Counted from the stretch's first letter, positions 53,310 to 62,369 are shown. The stretch: DNA of 64,000 nucleotides from Aquisalimonas sp. (GCA_007126095.1 SLBZ01000007.1:1-64000), one strand, 5' to 3'. The notes: generated by a model from the letters alone, not told the origin. A program made the numbers and translations.

Positions 53310-53336
53310 GGCGCACCGGCCACGGGCCGGTGCGCC
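53310..53336 (+). other. Intercistronic hairpin between TRAP binding protein and permease genes
   Basis: A 12-bp perfect stem (GGCGCACCGGCC / GGCCGGTGCGCC) with a 3-base ACG loop, 19 bases after the binding-protein stop. The position fits partial termination or mRNA protection, giving more binding protein than permease. Confidence 0.6.
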
Positions 53337-53365
53337 GGTCGGGTTCGTCGAACCGGGGGTGCGCC

Positions 53366-53932
53366 GTGGGCAGCACTGAAGAAGAACTCCGCGACACCAT
53401 CAAGGGCGGAGAGGGCATTGAGGCCGGTCTGTTCCGTTACATCCCCATGGTGTTCGGGGCGCTGGGGACGGTCTGGATCGTTCTGCTGATGTTCCTGATC
53501 GTCGCCGACGTGGTCGGCCGCAATTTTCTCAACATGCCGATCACCGGGGTGGCCGAGTTTGCCGGCCGTTCGGTGGTGGCCATCGTCTATCTGCAGCTTG
53601 CCTGGGCCGTGGTGTCCGGGCGTCTGACCCGGGCCGGGTTCGTGCTCAACCTGCTGGCGGAGCGTCTACCCCGAGTGCGCTGCGGGCTGGAGATCCTCTA
53701 TCTGCTAATCGGCGCCACGCTGTTCGCCCTGCTGATCACCGCATCCTGGGGCCAGTTCGTGGATGCCTGGGTGAGCGGGCAGTACTTCGGTGTGCGCGGG
53801 CAATTCACCATGCCGACCTGGCCGTTCCGGGGGCTGGTGGTGCTTGGGTCCGGGCTGGCACTGCTTGCCTGTCTGGCGCTGGTTCCCGCCAATGTCCGCA
53901 GGCTCATTGAAGGGAGGGCGGAAGTCGTATGA
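53366..53932 (+). CDS. TRAP transporter small permease (DctQ)
   Basis: 188 residues from GTG 53366 (GGGGG upstream). Four membrane helices, with the DctQ signature VADVVGRNFLNMPITGVAEFAGRSVVAIVYLQLAWAV and a C-terminal WPFRGLVVLGSGLALLACLAL. The start of dctM overlaps its stop by 4 bases. Confidence 0.92.
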   Translation: MGSTEEELRDTIKGGEGIEAGLFRYIPMVFGALGTVWIVLLMFLIVADVVGRNFLNMPITGVAEFAGRSVVAIVYLQLAWAVVSGRLTRAGFVLNLLAERLPRVRCGLEILYLLIGATLFALLITASWGQFVDAWVSGQYFGVRGQFTMPTWPFRGLVVLGSGLALLACLALVPANVRRLIEGRAEVV

Positions 53933-55257
53933 CGGACCTTGGTCTCGGGCTGACGTTGATCGCCCTGCTGTTCTTTCTGGTCATCATGGGGCTGCATATC
54001 GCCGTCGCTCTGATGAGTGTGGCCTTTGTCGGTGTGTGGCTGGTGCGGGATAATATCGACCTCGCCTTCAACCTCATGTACATCGCCGCGTACAACGGCA
54101 TCTCCAATTACATATTCGCCACCATCCCCCTGTTCGTATTGATGGGATTGCTGGTGAGCATATCCAACGTGGGGCGCGACACGTTCGATGTGGCCGCCTC
54201 GCTGTTGCGCCGGATCAGCGGTGGGCTCGGCATCGCGACCGTGTCGGCGAACACCGTGTTCGCCGCGGTCACCGGGGTCTCCATCGCCTCCGCGGCGGTG
54301 TTCACCAAGGTGGCCGTACCGGAGATGGCGCGGCTGGGCTACAACAAGGCGTTCGCCGCCGGGACGGTGGCGGGCAGCTCGGTGCTGGGCATGATGATCC
54401 CGCCCAGTCTGCTGCTGATCGTCTACGGCATCCTTGCCGAAGTCTCCATCGGCCACATGTTCCTGGCCGGGGTGCTGCCGGGGCTGCTGCTGGCGGTGAA
54501 CTTCGTGGTCATGATTCTGCTGCTGGCCCGCTTCGCGCCGAACATGGTCTACAACATGGCCGAGCAGCTGAAAGAGGCGCATGGGCGGGAAGCGGAGCGC
54601 GTGATGGGCCTTGGCGAGATCTGCGTCAAGCTTGTGCCGATTCTGCTGCTGGTGGCCCTGGTGCTGGGCGGTCTGTACTCCGGGTTCTTCACACCCACGG
54701 AAGCCGGTGGCGTCGGCGCGTTCGGAGCGCTGGTGCTGGCGCTGGCCCGGCGCAGCCTCAACGTCTCCCGCGCCTGGCAGGTGCTGTGGGAGACCGGTAG
54801 CGTGGCCGTGGGCATTCTCATCCTGCTGATCGCCGCGAGCTTCTACAGCCGCATGCTGGCCATGGTCGGCATGCCGGCCGAGATCGCCATGTTCGTGCAG
54901 GACGCGGGCTTCGGCCCATACGGCTTTCTGCTGATCTACGTGATCATCGTGCTGCTGCTCGGGATGATTCTCGACTCCACGTCGATCCTGCTGATCATGA
55001 CCCCCATCGCCGTGCCCATTGCCCAGGACTTCGGCTTCCATCTGGTGCACTTCGGCATCATCACCGTCATTGCCGTGGAGATCGGGCTGCTCACGCCGCC
55101 ATTCGGGATCTCCATCTACACGGTGAAATCGACGTTGAATGACCCGAATGTGTCCGTGGAGTCCATCTTCGTCGGCGTGCTGCCCTTTGTCGCGATCATG
55201 CTGGTCACCCTGGTCATGGTCGCGCTGGTACCGCCGTTGACGCTGGCATTGATCTGA
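53929..55257 (+). CDS. TRAP transporter large permease (DctM)
   Basis: 442 residues, about twelve spans. DctM signatures: FLVIMGLHIAVALMSVAFVG, ATIPLFVLMGLLVSISNVGRD, TGVSIASAAVFTKVAVPEMARLGYNKAFAAGTVAGSSVLGMMIPPSLLLIVYG, and FFTPTEAGGVGAFGAL. Sodium-coupled importer with the DctP/DctQ partners upstream. Confidence 0.95.
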   Translation: MTDLGLGLTLIALLFFLVIMGLHIAVALMSVAFVGVWLVRDNIDLAFNLMYIAAYNGISNYIFATIPLFVLMGLLVSISNVGRDTFDVAASLLRRISGGLGIATVSANTVFAAVTGVSIASAAVFTKVAVPEMARLGYNKAFAAGTVAGSSVLGMMIPPSLLLIVYGILAEVSIGHMFLAGVLPGLLLAVNFVVMILLLARFAPNMVYNMAEQLKEAHGREAERVMGLGEICVKLVPILLLVALVLGGLYSGFFTPTEAGGVGAFGALVLALARRSLNVSRAWQVLWETGSVAVGILILLIAASFYSRMLAMVGMPAEIAMFVQDAGFGPYGFLLIYVIIVLLLGMILDSTSILLIMTPIAVPIAQDFGFHLVHFGIITVIAVEIGLLTPPFGISIYTVKSTLNDPNVSVESIFVGVLPFVAIMLVTLVMVALVPPLTLALI

Positions 55258-55279
55258 ACCGAATGAGGAGAAACACACT

Positions 55280-55849
55280 GTGGATATCCGTGGTGAGTAC
55301 GACATCCCCGCCGATCGTCAGACGGTCTGGCAGGCCATCAACGACCCCGACGTGCTGCGTGACTGCATTCCCGGTTGCGACGCGTTGACGCCCACGGATG
55401 ACGGATCCGGGTTCGATGCCACCGTCACCGCCAAGGTGGGCCCCGTGAAGGCGACGCTGAACGGCACGGTCACGCTCACTGATGTCCAGGAAGCGCAGCG
55501 TTACACCATTGTGGGCGAGGGCAAGGGTGCCGCCGGTTTCGCCAAGCTCACCGCGCCGGTGACTCTGGAGGACAACGGCGATGGCGGGACGCGCCTGAGC
55601 TACACCGCGCAGGCGCAGTTGGGCGGCAAGCTGGCGCAGCTGGGGTCGCGGCTGGTCCAGAGCACCGCGCGCAAGTATGCGGATCAGTTCTTCGGTGCGC
55701 TGAACGAGCGCCTGTCCGGCGGCGAGACGGCAGCAGCTCCGGCCGACGCCGGGGTCACCACGCAGGGTGAGGGCGGCGGCAATACCTGGATGATCTACGG
55801 TGGTGTCGGCCTGGCGGTGCTGATCCTGCTGCTACTGTTTCTGCTCTGA
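55280..55849 (+). CDS. CoxG-like SRPBCC protein with C-terminal membrane anchor
   Basis: 189 residues, GTG start after AGGAG. SRPBCC/CoxG domain: IRGEYDIPADRQTVWQAINDPDVLRDCIPGCDAL, then VTAKVGPVKATLNGTVTL and GFAKLTAPVTLEDNGDGGTRLSYTAQAQLGGKLAQLGSRLV. A hydrophobic C-terminal helix (MIYGGVGLAVLILLLLFLL) can tether the enzyme to the membrane, as described for CoxG with CO dehydrogenase. Convergent with the CobT-like gene; 3' ends overlap by 18 bases. Confidence 0.92.
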   Translation: MDIRGEYDIPADRQTVWQAINDPDVLRDCIPGCDALTPTDDGSGFDATVTAKVGPVKATLNGTVTLTDVQEAQRYTIVGEGKGAAGFAKLTAPVTLEDNGDGGTRLSYTAQAQLGGKLAQLGSRLVQSTARKYADQFFGALNERLSGGETAAAPADAGVTTQGEGGGNTWMIYGGVGLAVLILLLLFLL

Positions 55850-57613
55850 CGCGCAGCGAGCGGTGAACAGCGCCAGCAGCTGGCTGGCCATGGCGGCGCC
55901 GAGCCGTTCCGCCGTCGGAATGGCGACGGCGTTGCGGTAGTAGGCGGTAACGTCATGCCCGATGCCGATGGCCGCGAGCTCCACCGGCGAACGCGCCTCG
56001 ATATGGTCAATGACATGACGAAGATGGGCCTCCAGCAAACCGGGCGGGTTGGCGCTCTGGGTCATGCCGTCCCGTGGCAGTCCGTCGGAGACCACCAGCA
56101 GGACCTGCCGGGTCTCGCGGCGGCGCAGCAGCCGCTGATGCGCCCACTGCAGGGCCTCGCCGTCGATGTTCTCCTTCAGCAGGTCGTCCTGCAGCAACAG
56201 GCCCAGGTTGCGCCGCGCACGCCGCCATGGCGTGTCGGCGTCCTTGAAGACGACGTGGTGCAGATCGTTGAGGCGGCCCGGTGCCGCGCGCCGGCCATCC
56301 CGCTCCCAGGCGGCGCCGGAGGCACCACCCTGCCACGCACGCGTCGTGAACCCCAGCACCTCCACCTTGATGTTGCAGCGTGCCAGCGCCTCGCCCACTG
56401 CGACGGCGCACAGGCCGGCCAGTCGGATGGGGCGACCGCGCATGGATCCCGAGCAGTCCAGAAGCATGGTCAGCACCGTGTCGGGAAACGGTGCGGTGGT
56501 CTCACGCTTGAAGGGGAGGCTTAGCATGGGGTCGGCCACCACGGAGGCAAGGCGGGTTGCGTCCAGCAGGCCGTCTTCCTGTTCGAACACCCAGCGGCGC
56601 CGCTGTTCGCTCATGAGGGCACGCTCCAGCCGCCGCGCCAACCGCTTGATGGCGGCGTGCGCCTCTGGATCTTCACCCCGCAGCTGCGTCCAGAGCTGCT
56701 CCAGTCGGGCCGCGTCCAGCGCTTCGGCGGCGCGCGTGGTGTGGTCGAAGGCGCGCGTGTACGCGCGGTACTCGCCCTTGAGACCGGTCGGCGCCTCTCG
56801 GACGCCGATGCCGTCCGATCCCGGCGACTGGCCGTCGCCGGCGTCCGGGTTCCCCGCCGTGGGCTGGTCGCTCGCCGCGGGCGGCTCCCCGTTGGACGGG
56901 GTGGCTGGCGGCCGGTTGGAGCCGGTGTCATCGGCGGGTGTCGCCGCCCCCGGGATGGACAGTGCCGCGTCCGTGTCGTCCCGCGCATCCTGCGCTGCGT
57001 CGTCCGCGGGGGCGGGTGTGGCGTTGCCGTCGTCCGTGGGCATGTCCAGGGCGGCGGGGAGCCGTGCGGCTTCCCTGGCGAAGTCATATGGCTCATGCAG
57101 CAGCGTCTGCAGTGTCGGCATGAACGGCGCCAGAGCCGTGGTGATACGCTCCCGGCGGCTACCGACAATGCGCGCCGCTGTGGGTGGCAGCGACCGCCCC
57201 GTGAGTTGTTCGCGCAGCCACAGCCCCGCGGCCATGGCCAGAGGCGTGTCCACGTCCGCGGCTGCGGTGTCCGGCAGGGCGTCTCGGCAGCGCTGTTCCA
57301 GGGCGGCGTCCAGGTTGCGGGTCACGCCCAGCATCACCCGTCCGGCCAGGGCCGACAGCCGTGCTTCCTCGGCCCAGTCGTACATCGCGCGTGCGGCCGG
57401 CGCCGTCGGGGCATGGCGCGCGTGCAGACGCGGCGCGTGGTGGCGGTGCTTCAGGGCTTCCAGGTCGGCGAGGCCGCGGAATGCATCCAGTACGTCCCGG
57501 GTGGGTGCCGACGGCAGGGTGGTGTCGAGCGTCAGGTCGAATCGTCTGTCGCCCGCGAGCGTTCGGGTCGTGGCCGCCTGGGCCTGGGCGAAGCGGCGGG
57601 ACCTGTCAGCCAT
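55832..57613 (-). CDS. CobT-like VWA-domain protein
   Basis: 593 residues. An N-terminal helical region resembles cobaltochelatase CobT, followed by an acidic, Pro/Asp-rich linker (about 220-300) and a C-terminal VWA domain with the MIDAS motif LLDCSGSMRGRPIRLAGLCAVAVGEAL. The middle has RRLERALMSEQRRRWVFEQEDGLLDATRLASVV. In cobaltochelatase, CobT pairs with AAA+ CobS and CobN; there is no cobN here. In CO dehydrogenase clusters an AAA+/VWA pair (CoxD/CoxE) matures the Mo centre; a similar role is inferred here. Its start overlaps the end of the CobS-like gene. Confidence 0.88.
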   Translation of the reverse strand: MADRSRRFAQAQAATTRTLAGDRRFDLTLDTTLPSAPTRDVLDAFRGLADLEALKHRHHAPRLHARHAPTAPAARAMYDWAEEARLSALAGRVMLGVTRNLDAALEQRCRDALPDTAAADVDTPLAMAAGLWLREQLTGRSLPPTAARIVGSRRERITTALAPFMPTLQTLLHEPYDFAREAARLPAALDMPTDDGNATPAPADDAAQDARDDTDAALSIPGAATPADDTGSNRPPATPSNGEPPAASDQPTAGNPDAGDGQSPGSDGIGVREAPTGLKGEYRAYTRAFDHTTRAAEALDAARLEQLWTQLRGEDPEAHAAIKRLARRLERALMSEQRRRWVFEQEDGLLDATRLASVVADPMLSLPFKRETTAPFPDTVLTMLLDCSGSMRGRPIRLAGLCAVAVGEALARCNIKVEVLGFTTRAWQGGASGAAWERDGRRAAPGRLNDLHHVVFKDADTPWRRARRNLGLLLQDDLLKENIDGEALQWAHQRLLRRRETRQVLLVVSDGLPRDGMTQSANPPGLLEAHLRHVIDHIEARSPVELAAIGIGHDVTAYYRNAVAIPTAERLGAAMASQLLALFTARCASEQKQ

Positions 57614-58622
57614 GCCGGGCCCCGGCCGGTTTCAGTTGGGCGACGCCCGGCTCCGGCACTGGCAGAGACCCCATGCAGCGCTGGTAGTACTCGGCGATGA
57701 TGTCCTGTTCCAGCGCATCCGCCTTGTTGAGAAACGTGACGCGGAAGGCGAAGGCCGGGTCGCCGAAGATCTCGGTGTTCTCCAGCCAGGTGATCACGGT
57801 GCGTGGCGACATGAGCACCGAGACGTCGCCATTGATGAAGCCGGTACGGGTCAGCGCGGCCGTGGCGACCATGCGCGAGACGGTGTCGCGGCCATCCGTG
57901 GTGCGCCAGTGCGGGAGTTTGCGCAGGGCGATCTCCACCTCGGTGTCGTGGTCGATGTAGTTCAGCGTGGTCAGGATGTTCCAGCGGTCCATCTGCCCCT
58001 GGTTGATCTGCTGCGTGCCGTGGTAGAGGCCGTTCGGGTCGCCCAGTCCGACGGTGTTGGCGGTTGCGAACAGGCGGAATGCCGGATGCGGGGTGATGAC
58101 CCGGTTGGTGTCCAGCAGCGTCAGCTTGCCCTCGGCTTCCAGGACCCGTTGGATCACGAACATGACATCGGGGCGGCCGGCGTCGTATTCGTCGAAGACC
58201 AGTGCCACCGGTCGCTGCAGCGCCCAGGGCAGCAAGCCTTCGCGGAACTCCGTCACCTGCACGCCGTCACGCAGAACGATGGCGTCGCGGCCCACCAGAT
58301 CCATCCGGCTGATATGGCTGTCGAGGTTGATTCGGATGCAGGGCCAGTTCAGGCGTGCGGCGATCTGCTCGATGTGAGTGGATTTACCGGTGCCATGGAA
58401 TCCCTGCACCATCACGCGGCGATTGTGGGAGAAACCGGCCAGTACCGACAAGGTGGTATCGGGGTCGAAATGATAACTGGCGTCGATATCCGGAACGTGG
58501 GCGGTTCGCTGGCTGAAAGCAGGCACCTGAATTTTTCGTTGAAGGCCGAAGGTATCGGCTGCATCAACGCGCGTATCGGGTTGCATTTCCTGAAGCGGAT
58601 CGGCGTTATTGTCGGTCATCAT
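57606..58622 (-). CDS. CobS-like AAA+ ATPase (MoxR-type)
   Basis: 338 residues. Walker A is GFHGTGKST (about 74-82), followed by RINLDSHISRMDLVGRDAIVLRDGVQVTEF, Walker B VALVFDEYDAGRPDVMFVIQRVLE, sensor 1 FRLFATANTVGLGDPNGLYHGTQQINQGQMDRW and the Arg finger region. The sequence is closest in type to CobS of aerobic cobaltochelatase. Operon with the CobT-like gene, convergent to the molybdenum-hydroxylase/TRAP/CoxG operon and divergent from the TetR gene. Confidence 0.9.
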   Translation of the reverse strand: MMTDNNADPLQEMQPDTRVDAADTFGLQRKIQVPAFSQRTAHVPDIDASYHFDPDTTLSVLAGFSHNRRVMVQGFHGTGKSTHIEQIAARLNWPCIRINLDSHISRMDLVGRDAIVLRDGVQVTEFREGLLPWALQRPVALVFDEYDAGRPDVMFVIQRVLEAEGKLTLLDTNRVITPHPAFRLFATANTVGLGDPNGLYHGTQQINQGQMDRWNILTTLNYIDHDTEVEIALRKLPHWRTTDGRDTVSRMVATAALTRTGFINGDVSVLMSPRTVITWLENTEIFGDPAFAFRVTFLNKADALEQDIIAEYYQRCMGSLPVPEPGVAQLKPAGARHG

Positions 58623-58918
58623 TCCTGTTCCGATGAGAGTATTTCAGGCGTATTCGCGATTGCACTCAGGCGGATGTCCTGTCGCTTTTCGCATGGGGCG
58701 GGAAGCGGCGATTCGCGAGGTGACTCGATGGAGCGCGCAGGGCGGCCCGTGCTATCATTACATCCCATGAGGAGCCCGGATACGCGCCCTTGCGAAGGGC
58801 GTCGCAAGGCGCTTGACGGGTGTGCCCGGCGGCGCGGTCGGTGGCGACCGCGGGTTGGGCGATTGCCCGAGCGATACAGTGTTTTCATGTGTGAATCAGA
58901 TGCAAAGGAGTGTTTCCT

Positions 58919-59605
58919 GTGAGTAATCCGGGCTCCGAAACAGCCGGCACCAAAAGCCGGCCAAAGAAGCGACTCGATCCCCAGGATCGGGAGCGGCAGA
59001 TTGTTGATGAAGCAATCCGGTTTTTTGCGGAAGTCGGCTTCGAAGGGCAGACCCGTGAACTGGCGAAACGGCTCGGGATTACCCAGCCGCTTCTCTATCG
59101 TTATTTCCCCAGCAAGGAAAGCCTGATCGAGCGGGTCTACCAGGAGACGTTCTTCCAGCGCTGGCAGTCGCGTTGGGACGACCTCATCAGCGACCGCTCC
59201 CTGCCTCTCGAGGAGCGCCTGGTGCGCTTCTACAAGGAGTACACCCGGGCGATTTTCACCTACGAGCAGGTTCGCATCTTCATGCTCGCCGGCCTGGCCG
59301 GGGGGGACCTCAACCGCCGGTATCTGGCCATCGTGCGCGAGAAACTGCTGGAGCCGGTGTGTCGGGAGATGCGTGAAATCAGCGGCCTGCCCGGTACTGA
59401 CGAGATCCCGCTCACGGAGGAGGAGGTGCATCTGGCCACGAGCATGCACGGCAGCATCTATTACATGGGCATCCGCAAGTGGATCTACCATTTGCCTTTC
59501 CCCGACGATCTCGATCTGCATGTCACCCGCGTGGTGCGCTCCTTCATGCACGGCACACCGCCCACCCTGCGGGAGCACTTCCGCGACAGCTACGCCGTGT
59601 CCTGA
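58919..59605 (+). CDS. TetR-family transcriptional regulator
   Basis: 228 residues from GTG 58919 (AAGGAG about 11 bases upstream; an in-frame GTG at 58910 is too close to it). HTH: RERQIVDEAIRFFAEVGFEGQTRELAKRLGITQPLLYRYFPSKESLIERVY. The long ligand-binding part has YTRAIFTYEQVRIFMLAGLAGGDLNRRYLAIV. It sits between the CobST-like operon and the DUF1330 gene; it is the only regulator within the molybdoenzyme region and the best candidate to bind the shared CATTTGATWAA motif. Confidence 0.93.
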   Translation: MSNPGSETAGTKSRPKKRLDPQDRERQIVDEAIRFFAEVGFEGQTRELAKRLGITQPLLYRYFPSKESLIERVYQETFFQRWQSRWDDLISDRSLPLEERLVRFYKEYTRAIFTYEQVRIFMLAGLAGGDLNRRYLAIVREKLLEPVCREMREISGLPGTDEIPLTEEEVHLATSMHGSIYYMGIRKWIYHLPFPDDLDLHVTRVVRSFMHGTPPTLREHFRDSYAVS

Positions 59606-59660
59606 CCGGCTCGCGTCTTGCGTTTTCCCGGAAGGCCGGTAAGCTCGTCCGTAAAATGAG

Positions 59661-59671
59661 CATTTGATAAA
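59661..59671 (+). promoter_or_regulatory. CATTTGATAAA motif upstream of the DUF1330 gene
   Basis: CATTTGATAAA, 88 bases before the DUF1330 start and 56 bases after the TetR gene. Matches the motif at 48289-48299 and, with one mismatch, those at 48304 and 62770. Confidence 0.45.
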
Positions 59672-59758
59672 TAGTAGCATGGCCGTTGCCGTGATGCAGT
59701 TCGAGCATTCAGCGCCGGCCGTGCGGTTTGAACCAACGTCGAGAAGAGGAGAGATGGC

Positions 59759-60049
59759 ATGACGGCATACTGGCTGGCCCTGGTGGATGTGGATGACGAA
59801 ACGGCCTACAAGGACTACGCGCAGCGCGCGCCGGCGGCCATTGAGGCTTACGGTGGGCGGGTGCTGGCCCGGGGTGGCCGCCGCGTGGGCCTGGAAGGGG
59901 CCGAACCGCCGGGGCGGGTGGTGATCATCGAGTTCGACAGCGTTGAGCAGGCCGAGGCGTGCTTCAATTCACCGGAGTATCAGGCCGCCAGGACGTTCCG
60001 CAGTGACGCCGCCGATGCCCGGTTCATGATCGTGGAAGGGTTGCAGTAA
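59759..60049 (+). CDS. DUF1330 family protein
   Basis: 96 residues behind GGAGAG. DUF1330 features: YWLALVDVDDETAYKDYAQRAPAAIEAYGGRVLARGG, then RVVIIEFDSVEQAEACFNSPEYQAARTFRSDAADARFMIVEG. Dimeric alpha-beta barrel fold; a small enzyme or isomerase-like role is possible, unproven. Carries the shared regulatory motif upstream, which links it to the molybdoenzyme system. Confidence 0.92.
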   Translation: MTAYWLALVDVDDETAYKDYAQRAPAAIEAYGGRVLARGGRRVGLEGAEPPGRVVIIEFDSVEQAEACFNSPEYQAARTFRSDAADARFMIVEGLQ

Positions 60050-60071
60050 ACCGGCGGCGGAACCTGCCCGC

Positions 60072-61691
60072 TCAGGAGGCCGGCCCAGTGGCCAGCTCCT
60101 TGAGCGCGGCGGGCGTGTCGATGTCCAGGAGGATGCCCGCGCTGTCCACGGGAACCTCCGCCACTGCTTCCGCATTGTCCCGGATGAGTGCCCGGGCACC
60201 CCGGTCGCCTTCCAGTGCGGCCACGTCCGGGAAGAGCTGCCGCCCGAGCAGTGCCGGATTGCCCCGCTTGCCTTGATACGTCGGGATGCACGCGGCCCGG
60301 CCTTCCTGCGGCGAGAATGCAGCGATGAGCTGATCCAGGTGGGCGGGTGCGACCTGCGGCATGTCCCCCAGACAGACCAGCATGCCGTCCACCGTGTCCG
60401 GCAGCGCACGGACGGCGGCCCGCAGTGAACTCGCCAGGCCTTCCGCGTGCTCGGGATTGTGGACCACGACCACGTCGCGCCCGGTCAGTGCGCCGGCGAC
60501 GCGATCACCTTCGTGGCCGGTGATCACGTAGACGGGGCTGGCCTGGGAGGCTAGGGCGTTGTCGACGCTGTGCTGGATCAGCGCCTTGTCCTGCCAGCTG
60601 GCCAGCAGCTTGTTGACCTCGCCCATGCGTCGGGAGTGTCCGGCCGCAAGCAACACTGCCGCCACGCGGGGTTTGCGCTGCGCCGTTCTGGTGGCGGGTT
60701 CCCGCGTCTGTGGCCGTTCGCTCGTGTCCTGGAGCAGGCCGCCAATGCCCATGCCGGCAATCACCCCGGCGTTCACCGGCAGATCAGTGGCCAGTCGCCG
60801 CAGCACCCAGTCGAGCCCGTTGATCTTCGGGGAGCGGGCACAGCCGGGCAGACCGACGACCGGGAGCGTGCTCAGGCGGCCGAGCAGGAGCAGGTTGCCC
60901 GGATCCACGGGCATTCCGAAACGCTCGATGTCGCCCCCTGCGGCGGTCAGGGCCGCGGGAATGACGTCCCGGCGATCGGTAATCGCGGATGCGGCGAGAA
61001 CGAGAATGCCATCCAGTGGTGCCCCGGCCATCTCCTTCAATGCCTCGGTGATGGCGCCCTCGTCGTGTTCGCACTGCCGGACCATGGCCAGTTCGCAGCC
61101 AAGGCCGGTGAGCCGCTGGCGAATCCCCTTTTCGCCCTTCTCCAGAAGTGATTCCTTGAGTGCCGGCAGCCGGGTCAGCAGCAGCCCGAACCGGCGGCGG
61201 TGGTAGCGGGCGACACGGATTGCGGGTTTGTCCAGATGCTCGAGGGCACGCTCCAGCAGGGCGGCCGGGACGGCAAACGGGATGACCTTGATGGTTGCCA
61301 GCATCTGCCCCGCATGGACCTGCTCGAACGGTGGTACCGTGGCCACCGTCAGCGCCTCGTCGATGTGATTGAAGGTTGTCAGACGTGCACTGTCCAGGGC
61401 CGATACGCCGTCGTCGGCGGCGTAAAGGTTGCAGCGACCGGTGAACGCGCGCCCCACCTCCACACCCTCGCCAGCCATGGCGCGTGCGAGGGCATCGGCC
61501 ACCATGTCCTCGTGGGTGTCGTCCGGGTCCAGGTGCGCAACGGTGACCCCATCGATCCCCTCCGCCTGCAGCTGGGCGACGTCGTCCGCCGAAAGCTGCC
61601 GCCCCTTGCTCCAGCGCTTGCCGGCCACGTTCACCGTGTGCACCAGCAGGCCCCCTTCGGCCTCTGCCAGCGGGCATTTTCCGAACCTCAT
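60072..61691 (-). CDS. MoeA-like / MobA-like (MocA) fusion for molybdenum cofactor
   Basis: 539 residues. The N-terminal ~335 residues have a molybdopterin-binding fold (GKRWSKGRQLSADDVAQLQAEGIDGVTVA, and ASAITDRRDVIPAALTAAGGDIERFGMPVDPGNLLLLGRL, VVGLPGCARSPKINGLDWVL). The C-terminal nucleotidyltransferase has AAVLLAAGHSRRMGEVNKLLASWQDKALI, CLGDMPQVAPAHLDQLI, and YQGKRGNPALLGRQLFP. Such fusions make the cytidylated cofactor used by xanthine-dehydrogenase-type enzymes. Its start overlaps the XdhC-like gene stop. Confidence 0.9.
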   Translation of the reverse strand: MRFGKCPLAEAEGGLLVHTVNVAGKRWSKGRQLSADDVAQLQAEGIDGVTVAHLDPDDTHEDMVADALARAMAGEGVEVGRAFTGRCNLYAADDGVSALDSARLTTFNHIDEALTVATVPPFEQVHAGQMLATIKVIPFAVPAALLERALEHLDKPAIRVARYHRRRFGLLLTRLPALKESLLEKGEKGIRQRLTGLGCELAMVRQCEHDEGAITEALKEMAGAPLDGILVLAASAITDRRDVIPAALTAAGGDIERFGMPVDPGNLLLLGRLSTLPVVGLPGCARSPKINGLDWVLRRLATDLPVNAGVIAGMGIGGLLQDTSERPQTREPATRTAQRKPRVAAVLLAAGHSRRMGEVNKLLASWQDKALIQHSVDNALASQASPVYVITGHEGDRVAGALTGRDVVVVHNPEHAEGLASSLRAAVRALPDTVDGMLVCLGDMPQVAPAHLDQLIAAFSPQEGRAACIPTYQGKRGNPALLGRQLFPDVAALEGDRGARALIRDNAEAVAEVPVDSAGILLDIDTPAALKELATGPAS

Positions 61692-62368
61692 CGGGCGCCC
61701 CCCCGGCGCAGGACCTGTGTCACTTCCGCGACGATGCTCAGGGCAATCTCCGCCGGTGACCGCGCGCCGATGTCCAGCCCGATGGGCGCATGGATACGAT
61801 CCAGCAGTGCCGGGTCCACGTCCGCCGCCTGCAGGCGCTCCCGGCGGCCCGCGTGGGTCCTGCGGCTGCCGAGCGCGCCGACATAGAATGCGTTGCTCTC
61901 GAGGGCGGCATGAATGGCCGGATCATCGATCTTCGGGTCATGGGTCAGGGCGACAACGGCGGTGCGATGATCCGGAGTCAGTTCCGCCATGGCGGCGTCC
62001 GGCCATTGGTGGTTCAGGGTCGTTCCCGGGAAGCGTTCCGTGGACGCGAACGCCGCGCGCGGGTCGATAACGGTGACGTCGTAACCGGCCTGGCGTGCCA
62101 TGGTGTTCAGGTGCTGGGCGATGTGCACACCGCCGATGATCAGCATGCGCAGCGGCGGGTTGAACACCTGCAGAAACCACTCCTCGCCGTCGATCTCAAC
62201 CGGGCCGCTGCGGTCGGTGCGCACGGCGTCCAGCGCCGCCGGGCCGAGCCCGTCGGGCTGCTCCGGGTCGATGATGGACTCCCGACCGTCCGCAAGGCGT
62301 GTGGCGAGCACGGCCGGGCGCTTGGCGTCGCGAATCTGTCTCAACACATTGATGGTGGACTGTTTCAT
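61688..62368 (-). CDS. XdhC-family protein with Rossmann domain
   Basis: 226 residues. XdhC C-terminal Rossmann part: RMLIIGGVHIAQHLNTMARQAGYDVTVIDPRAAFAS, VVALTHDPKIDDPAIHAALESNAFYVGALGSRRTHAGRRERL, and HAPIGLDIGARSPAEIALSIVAEV. The expected glycine pattern is GGVHIA. XdhC-type chaperones bind and sulfurate the molybdenum cofactor before insertion. It begins 1 base after the short XdhC-like gene. Confidence 0.92.
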   Translation of the reverse strand: MKQSTINVLRQIRDAKRPAVLATRLADGRESIIDPEQPDGLGPAALDAVRTDRSGPVEIDGEEWFLQVFNPPLRMLIIGGVHIAQHLNTMARQAGYDVTVIDPRAAFASTERFPGTTLNHQWPDAAMAELTPDHRTAVVALTHDPKIDDPAIHAALESNAFYVGALGSRRTHAGRRERLQAADVDPALLDRIHAPIGLDIGARSPAEIALSIVAEVTQVLRRGGAR

Positions 62369-62369
62369 G

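Noticed and set aside
53698..55305. A 535-codon minus-strand frame rich in His, Gln and Asp, opposite the TRAP permease
   Set aside because: Composition is the reverse image of a hydrophobic membrane protein gene; no start signal or domain.
55832..58622. Functional aerobic cobaltochelatase locus
   Set aside because: No cobN or other cobalamin gene lies in the window, so CobST is used only as a similarity label.
56166..58922. A 918-codon open frame on the plus strand opposite the CobS/CobT-like genes
   Set aside because: Low-complexity Ser/Arg/Ala-rich translation with no motif; the minus-strand frames carry Walker and MIDAS motifs.
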